Assembly (NCBI GenBank): GCA_040391535.1 | Contig: JBEBXQ010000066.1 | Coordinates: 1 to 26,776 of the forward strand | From: JBEBXQ01 sp040391535 | GTDB taxonomy: Bacteria; Bacteroidota; Bacteroidia; Cytophagales; Spirosomataceae | Length of the DNA stretch: 26,776 bases | Reading direction: 5' to 3' | Shown here: positions 22,408 through 26,776 of the stretch, piece by piece | Numbering within the stretch: the stretch's first letter is position 1 | Layout: each line of letters starts with the position of its first letter | The notes under the pieces: generated by a model | What the model saw: the letters and a program-made list of their open reading frames with translations, nothing else | Databases searched by the model: none | What the model was told of the DNA's origin: nothing | Made by a program: the position numbers and the translations under genes

Positions 22408-23424
22408 TTACTTCAGATAATGTAAGATTTCATTAACCATATCAGCTGATCCGATAAACAGGGGAGCACGTTCATGGACCGAAACCGGTTTTATATCCAG
22501 TACCGGGTAAGCGCCGTTAGTCGCAGCACCGCCCGACTGCTCTGCAAGAAAAGCCAGCGGGTAGCATTCGTATAATAAACGCAATTTTCCATGCACACTG
22601 TTTTGGGTAGGAGGGTACAGATAAATACCGCCTTTAAGCATATTTCTGTGGAAGTCAGCGATCAGAGATCCGATGTATCGTGCCGTATAACCCGAATGCT
22701 GACATTTTCGGATATATTCCTTTACTCCGTTTGCGTAACTGTTTATATATCCGTCGTTGAGCGAGTAAATCTCGCCTTTCTGCGGACATTTTATATTTTT
22801 ATGGGAAAGGATAAATTCCCCTAATGAATAATCATATGTAAATCCGTTAACACCGCTGCCGGTTGAGTAAACGAAAATGGTGGATGATCCGTAAAGGATA
22901 TAACCTGCTGCTACCTGTTTTCTGCCTCCCTGAAGGAAATCTGCTATGGTCGCTTTGCCTCCGATCGGGGTTACACGCCTGTAAATCGAAAAAATGGTCC
23001 CTATAGAAACATTCACATCAATATTGGACGATCCGTCGAGAGGGTCCATCGCTACAACATATTTGCCGTTGTCGTTACCTGTATAAATGATCTCTTCATC
23101 TTCTTCAGAGACAATGGCGCATACTTCTCCACCGTTTTGCAGGGCTCTCAAAAAACGGATATTGGCAATCACATCCAGCTTCTGCTGATTTTCCCCCTGA
23201 ACATTTGCCGCACCCACGCCCCCTGATAAATCCACCAGTCCGGCACGGTTGACTTCTCTGTTAATGATTTTCCCTGCCAGCGCGATGTCACGTAATAACT
23301 GTGACAGTTCGCCGGTAGCATAAGGAAAGGCACTTTGCGCCTTGTTAATAAACCGGTCCAGCGTAACCCCTACCGGCAACGCGAGTTCCTGAATTGTTTT
23401 TTGTGTCAATTTCTGAGTAAACAT
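22408..23424 (-). CDS. fbp: Fructose-1,6-bisphosphatase class I
   Basis: 338-residue cytoplasmic enzyme that hydrolyses fructose 1,6-bisphosphate to fructose 6-phosphate, the committed step of gluconeogenesis (EC 3.1.3.11). Metal-binding residues lie in VSEEDEE (105-111) and DPLDGSSNID (127-136), the signature of class I FBPase. Further family motifs are the region around YGSSTIFVYSTGSGV and, near the C-terminus, GGIYLYPPTQNSVHGKLRLLYECYPLAFLAEQ, which contributes substrate-binding lysine and tyrosine. Length is normal. The start at 23424 fits the family N-terminus. No consensus promoter was found immediately upstream; a small palindromic ACTTA-T-TAAGT lies about 20 bases before the start codon. 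Confidence 0.96.
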   Translation of the reverse strand: MFTQKLTQKTIQELALPVGVTLDRFINKAQSAFPYATGELSQLLRDIALAGKIINREVNRAGLVDLSGGVGAANVQGENQQKLDVIANIRFLRALQNGGEVCAIVSEEDEEIIYTGNDNGKYVVAMDPLDGSSNIDVNVSIGTIFSIYRRVTPIGGKATIADFLQGGRKQVAAGYILYGSSTIFVYSTGSGVNGFTYDYSLGEFILSHKNIKCPQKGEIYSLNDGYINSYANGVKEYIRKCQHSGYTARYIGSLIADFHRNMLKGGIYLYPPTQNSVHGKLRLLYECYPLAFLAEQSGGAATNGAYPVLDIKPVSVHERAPLFIGSADMVNEILHYLK

Positions 23425-23900
23425 AATGGTTTAATACAATTACTTATTAAGTGATAACCGTGAAATAGAAACAGGTACAGTAATAACAAAACTTCAGGAA
23501 TAGGAGGAAGGGTATGTCTGTTGAGGGTTATAAAGAGGATAAATGTGAATATCCGGGATTGTAAAAATGAAATTTGCTTAATGCCTGATCAGCAACGTCC
23601 ATACGGGAAGTTACTATAGATAAAGACGAGTCTTATACAGCTTCTCCCTTAATAATATCATTTTTTATTTTCCCGGCTGGTGTGGTAAATCCGGGCAAAG
23701 CACAATTTTGATTCTTTTTTCGGCATCAGAAGGTTTGATTTTTCATGAGCGGCTGATACTTCCAACAGGATCTGATGCCATTGCTTTAATAGATATATTT
23801 TATTATCAGATAAGTGCAAAAGTAAGATACATTTTGCTAACGCAGAAAAATATTTTTTAAATAATCTACTAAATCTATATAGTAATATCAATTACGTTCT

Positions 23901-23908
23901 TATATTTG
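23901..23908 (+). promoter_or_regulatory. -7 element upstream of the second TonB-dependent receptor
   Basis: TATATTTG matches the Bacteroidota TAnnTTTG consensus perfectly. No TTG lies at the usual distance upstream, which could mean an activator-dependent promoter. The leader to ATG 24047 would be about 130 nt. Confidence 0.45.
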
Positions 23909-23968
23909 AAAAATTATTGAAATGAAGGTTTTGAAAAAAGCCTGTTTTTTTTGAAATAAATATATTTA

Positions 23969-23997
23969 AATCTATAGAAATGGTAGAAATATAGATT
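23969..23997. promoter_or_regulatory. Inverted AATCTATA/TATAGATT motif (operator or leader hairpin candidate)
   Basis: AATCTATA (23969-23976) and TATAGATT (23990-23997) form a perfect 8-base inverted repeat with a 13-base spacer. A further AAATCTATA lies at 23871-23879, just upstream of the -7 element, flanked by TACTA and TAGTA. Three copies of one motif around a receptor promoter suggest a binding site. Confidence 0.4.
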
Positions 23998-24046
23998 CTG
24001 CCTTTTGTAAACGCCGTCTATTTGAAACAATCAATTTACTATTAAT

Positions 24047-26626
24047 ATGAAGAGAATAAAGCTATTGTTCAAACTGGTCTACACCACAGGATTTTTCTTC
24101 CTTCCTTTTATTATCAATGCTCAGGAACAGCGTATCATCAACGCTACCGTACATGGTAAGGTAGTGGATGCGTTTACAAACGAAGCGCTTGTGGGGGCAT
24201 CCGTTTACATTAAAGGTGTGACTAATGGAGTGCTGGCGGATGTAAATGGCGAGTTTAGTCTGGTAACCGGCCAGAAATTACCGTTTACTCTGGTGGTTTC
24301 GTTTGTAGGGTATGGTAATAAGGAAGTGCTGGTTGATAATCAGGGGCCTGTTGAGATTCAGCTGGAACCGGTGACTGGCCGTCTTGAGGATGTCGTAATT
24401 TCGTCCCGCCGCCGGCAGGAATCTGTTCAGGACGTACCGATTCCCATTGCGGTGATCAGGGGTGCGGCAGCTGAAGATGCCGGGGCTTTTAATGTGAACA
24501 GGCTTAAGGAACTTGTACCTACCGTACAGCTCTATTCTTCTAATCCGCGTAATACTACCCTGAATATAAGGGGGCTTGGTTCTACTTTCGGGCTTACCAA
24601 TGACGGAATTGACCCGGGTGTAGGATTTTATATTGACGGGGTATATTTTGCCCGTCCGGCTGCCACAACACTTGATTTTATTGATATTGAGAGGGTAGAG
24701 GTTTTGCGCGGGCCACAGGGCACTCTGTTTGGTAAAAATACCACTGCTGGAGCGTTTAATATTACAACACGCGGACCAAGCTTTACGCCGGGCGCCAGTT
24801 TTGAGGTTAGCTACGGGAACTACGGATACGTACAGGCAAAAGCTTCCCTGACCGGCCCGATAAGCAAAAAACTGGCCGGAAGGGTTTCATTTTCCGGAAC
24901 TCAGCGGGATGGCGTACTTTATAATGTACGTACTGATAAGCCTGAGAATGATATTAATAATCTTGGTTTCAGAGGACAGTTACTGTACACTCCGTCTGAA
25001 ACGGTAAAAATAACCCTGGCCGGTGATGCATCTTCGCAGAAACCATCGGGTTATGCTCAGGTCGTTGCAGGGGTAGTGACTACTCAGCGGGCAGGTTACC
25101 GGCAGTTTAACCAGATTATTTCAGATCTGAATTATTCTCTTCCGAGTACCAATCCTTTTGACAGACTTATTGACACGGATTCACCCTGGAGATCCGGTAA
25201 TCAGTTGGGAGGGGTATCGCTTAACGTTGATGCCAAAATCGGACAGGGGACACTTACTTCCACCACAGCATGGCGCTACTGGAACTGGGATCCTTTGAAT
25301 GACCGTGATTTTACAGGACTGCCGGTTTTGTCTAAATCACAGGCAACTTCAAGACACGAACAATGGAGCCAGGAAGTTCGCTATGCCGGAAATCTCTCAT
25401 CCCGCATCAGCGGTGTGGTAGGGGTGTTTCTGATTGGCCAGGATTTAAAAACCGATCCCGTGCATATTGAAGAGTCAGGTGCTGCCCAATGGCGGTTTTC
25501 ACAAAGCTCAACCAGTGAATTATGGAAAACTCCGGGCCTTCTGGAAGGTTACGGCATAAGAACGACCTCCCGACTGAAATCTTTCGGTGCGGCTGTATTC
25601 GGACAGATTGACTGGGCTATCACGGAGAAACTGCATCTGATGCCAGGTGTACGATTTAACTATGACAAAAAAGATGTCGATTATAGCAGGCAAACCTACG
25701 GTGGACTGGAAACCTCTGATCCTGAATTACTGGCTATTAAAAACGCGGTTTACACCAATCAGGCGTTTCAGGTAAATGCTTCTGAAAATAATTTTTCCGG
25801 ACAACTGACGCTTGCTTATAAAGCCTCACAGCAGCTTAATGCATTCGCGACGGTTTCCAATAGTTATAAGCCGGTAGGGGTTAATCTGGGTGGTTTGCCA
25901 ACTTCCGGAGGAAATGTAATGATCGAACTGGCAAAAGTAAAACCTGAATATGTGACGCACTATGAAGTGGGATTAAAAAGCCGCCCTACCAAGCTGTCTA
26001 TTTTGAATGTCACTTTATTTAATACGGAAATCAAGGATTTTCAGACGCAGGTACAAACCGCCGAGGTGGGAGTTAACAGAGGGTATCTGGCCAATGCGGA
26101 GCGCGTCAGGGTAACGGGCCTTGAGCTTGACGGAAATATCAAAGTTTCAGAAATTTTATCTTTTAACGGATCAGTAGCTTATACTGATGGCAAATATGTT
26201 TCTTTCAAAAATGCTCCTGTTCCGCTTGAAGAAACCGGCGGGGAGTCGGCCTTTAAAGATATTTCCGGCGGTGCTTTACCAGGTATTTCCAAATGGGCGG
26301 GTTCTGTTGGCGGCGATGTAAGCATACCCGGAAAGCTGATCGGGTTGAAGGGTAAATATGTTGTAGCACTGAGCAGTTATTCACGTTCGTCTTTCTCTTC
26401 AAGCCCTTCTCCTTCGCAGTATCTTAATATTGACGGGTACAGTATTATAAACGGACGGGTTGGTTTTAATGCCTCTAACGGTATTACTGTTTTGGTATGG
26501 GGACGCAATTTGTTCGACAAAGATTACTTTGAGCAGTTGTTACCGGCCGCTGGGAATGCCGGTCATTATGCCGCAGTACTAGGAGATCCCAGAACATATG
26601 GAGTTACATTGCGTTATTCATTCTGA
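24047..26626 (+). CDS. TonB-dependent receptor (iron-complex-receptor type)
   Basis: 859-residue outer-membrane receptor that would import a scarce nutrient using energy from TonB-ExbBD. The signal peptide is MKRIKLLFKLVYTTGFFFLPFIINAQ. A carboxypeptidase-regulatory-like domain follows (about 34-108: VHGKVVDAFTNEALVGASVYIKG, LADVNGEFSL). A TonB-box-like EDVVISSRR lies at about 114-122. The plug domain (about 120-245) includes NIRGLGSTFG, GVGFYIDGVYF and the conserved IERVEVLRGPQGTLFGKNTTAGAFNI. A 22-strand-type barrel then runs to the C-terminal aromatic strand GVTLRYSF. The plug sequence is closer to siderophore and other small-molecule receptors than to SusC, and no SusD gene is beside it. 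The substrate is unknown. It starts at the first ATG after a leader carrying repeated AATCTATA motifs, and ends in a terminator. Confidence 0.92.
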   Translation: MKRIKLLFKLVYTTGFFFLPFIINAQEQRIINATVHGKVVDAFTNEALVGASVYIKGVTNGVLADVNGEFSLVTGQKLPFTLVVSFVGYGNKEVLVDNQGPVEIQLEPVTGRLEDVVISSRRRQESVQDVPIPIAVIRGAAAEDAGAFNVNRLKELVPTVQLYSSNPRNTTLNIRGLGSTFGLTNDGIDPGVGFYIDGVYFARPAATTLDFIDIERVEVLRGPQGTLFGKNTTAGAFNITTRGPSFTPGASFEVSYGNYGYVQAKASLTGPISKKLAGRVSFSGTQRDGVLYNVRTDKPENDINNLGFRGQLLYTPSETVKITLAGDASSQKPSGYAQVVAGVVTTQRAGYRQFNQIISDLNYSLPSTNPFDRLIDTDSPWRSGNQLGGVSLNVDAKIGQGTLTSTTAWRYWNWDPLNDRDFTGLPVLSKSQATSRHEQWSQEVRYAGNLSSRISGVVGVFLIGQDLKTDPVHIEESGAAQWRFSQSSTSELWKTPGLLEGYGIRTTSRLKSFGAAVFGQIDWAITEKLHLMPGVRFNYDKKDVDYSRQTYGGLETSDPELLAIKNAVYTNQAFQVNASENNFSGQLTLAYKASQQLNAFATVSNSYKPVGVNLGGLPTSGGNVMIELAKVKPEYVTHYEVGLKSRPTKLSILNVTLFNTEIKDFQTQVQTAEVGVNRGYLANAERVRVTGLELDGNIKVSEILSFNGSVAYTDGKYVSFKNAPVPLEETGGESAFKDISGGALPGISKWAGSVGGDVSIPGKLIGLKGKYVVALSSYSRSSFSSSPSPSQYLNIDGYSIINGRVGFNASNGITVLVWGRNLFDKDYFEQLLPAAGNAGHYAAVLGDPRTYGVTLRYSF

Positions 26627-26659
26627 CGAAGCTGAAATAATACTATAGCTGAAATTTTG

Positions 26660-26692
26660 ACGGGATGCAGGTTAAATCTGCATCCCGTTTTT
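26660..26692 (+). terminator. Intrinsic terminator of the second TonB-dependent receptor
   Basis: Perfect 11-base arms ACGGGATGCAG (26660-26670) and CTGCATCCCGT (26678-26688) around a 7-base loop, the stem running directly into T5. It separates the receptor from a convergent partial gene. Confidence 0.92.
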
Positions 26693-26774
26693 ATGAAATT
26701 ACTTTAAGTAACCGGTCGCTGCTGAGAAGGAGTTTGGGCCCGGATCTTATGAAATCAGCACTGTAATATTCAGG
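26691..26774 (-). CDS. 3' end of a minus-strand gene running off the window
   Basis: A minus-strand frame enters from the window edge and ends at TAA (26691-26693), giving the last 27 residues PEYYSADFIRSGPKLLLSSDRLLKVIS. The composition is protein-like, the other two minus frames stop early, and the convergent placement with a terminator between fits a real gene end. Too short to assign a family. Confidence 0.5.
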   Translation of the reverse strand, partial: PEYYSADFIRSGPKLLLSSDRLLKVIS

Positions 26775-26776
26775 TC

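Larger units (their letters stand above)
23425..24046. other. 622-bp divergent intergenic region between fbp and the second TonB-dependent receptor
   Basis: AT-rich and without a convincing gene. Short frames exist (a 77-codon minus-strand frame at 23658-23891 and a 16-codon frame at 23514-23564 behind a purine-rich stretch), but neither shows recognisable protein features. The receptor-proximal end carries a -7 element at 23901-23908 and repeated AATCTATA motifs. No riboswitch or structured RNA was recognised. Confidence 0.6.

Noticed and set aside
23514..23564. 16-codon frame behind a purine-rich GGAGGAAGG
   Set aside because: Too short to separate from chance, and strong Shine-Dalgarno sequences are not typical starts in Bacteroidota.
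23658..23891. 77-codon minus-strand frame in the fbp-receptor gap
   Set aside because: AT-driven composition, no recognisable features and no promoter; probably chance.

Overview
The window looks like chromosomal DNA of a Bacteroidota bacterium, most likely a member of the Cytophagales (Dyadobacter/Spirosoma-like; inferred, not proven). The reasons are a secreted adhesin-like protein ending in a type IX secretion (T9SS) sorting domain, two TonB-dependent receptors with N-terminal carboxypeptidase-regulatory-like domains, a GldE/CorC-like membrane protein, and several upstream regions carrying the Bacteroidota promoter signature TTG-N(20-24)-TAnnTTTG. No rRNA, tRNA, CRISPR array, integrase or transposase gene was seen.

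Layout. 1-278: upstream DNA with no clear signal. 279-4874 (+): 1531-residue T9SS cargo with a LamG domain and two parallel beta-helix modules. 4875-5316: terminator hairpin, a possible decayed gene fragment on the minus strand, and the promoter of tam. 5317-6075 (+): trans-aconitate methyltransferase. 6264-7571 (+): OmpA-family secreted protein. 7573-7779: first copy of a palindromic repeat, followed by a bidirectional terminator. 7877-11284 (-): large lipoprotein combining a beta-propeller dehydrogenase-like domain, HEAT repeats and a cytochrome c. 11285-11623: control region with a promoter, an overlapping palindrome, a nested inverted repeat and a terminator. 11624-12250 (-): YceI-family lipoprotein. 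12472-18627 (-): TonB-dependent outer-membrane protein, S9D glutamyl-endopeptidase-like peptidase and class II fructose-bisphosphate aldolase. 18777-21522 (+): small membrane protein, GldE/CorC-like protein and ClpX. 21600-21816: second copy of the repeat. 21920-22324 (+): small secreted protein of unknown function. 22408-23424 (-): fructose-1,6-bisphosphatase. 24047-26626 (+): second TonB-dependent receptor. The edge at 26691-26776 holds the 3' end of a minus-strand gene.

How it fits together. Most of the window is housekeeping plus envelope functions. Aldolase and fructose-1,6-bisphosphatase catalyse successive steps of gluconeogenesis and sit about 4.9 kb apart, but not in one operon. The 83-residue membrane protein and the GldE-like protein overlap by four bases and are probably translationally coupled.

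The least ordinary element is the pair of roughly 210-bp repeats at 7573-7779 and 21600-21816. They have matching inverted ends, conserved internal hairpins and an overall near-palindromic plan, and they look like a miniature mobile or REP-like element. I see no defence system, biosynthetic cluster or other clearly new multi-gene system.
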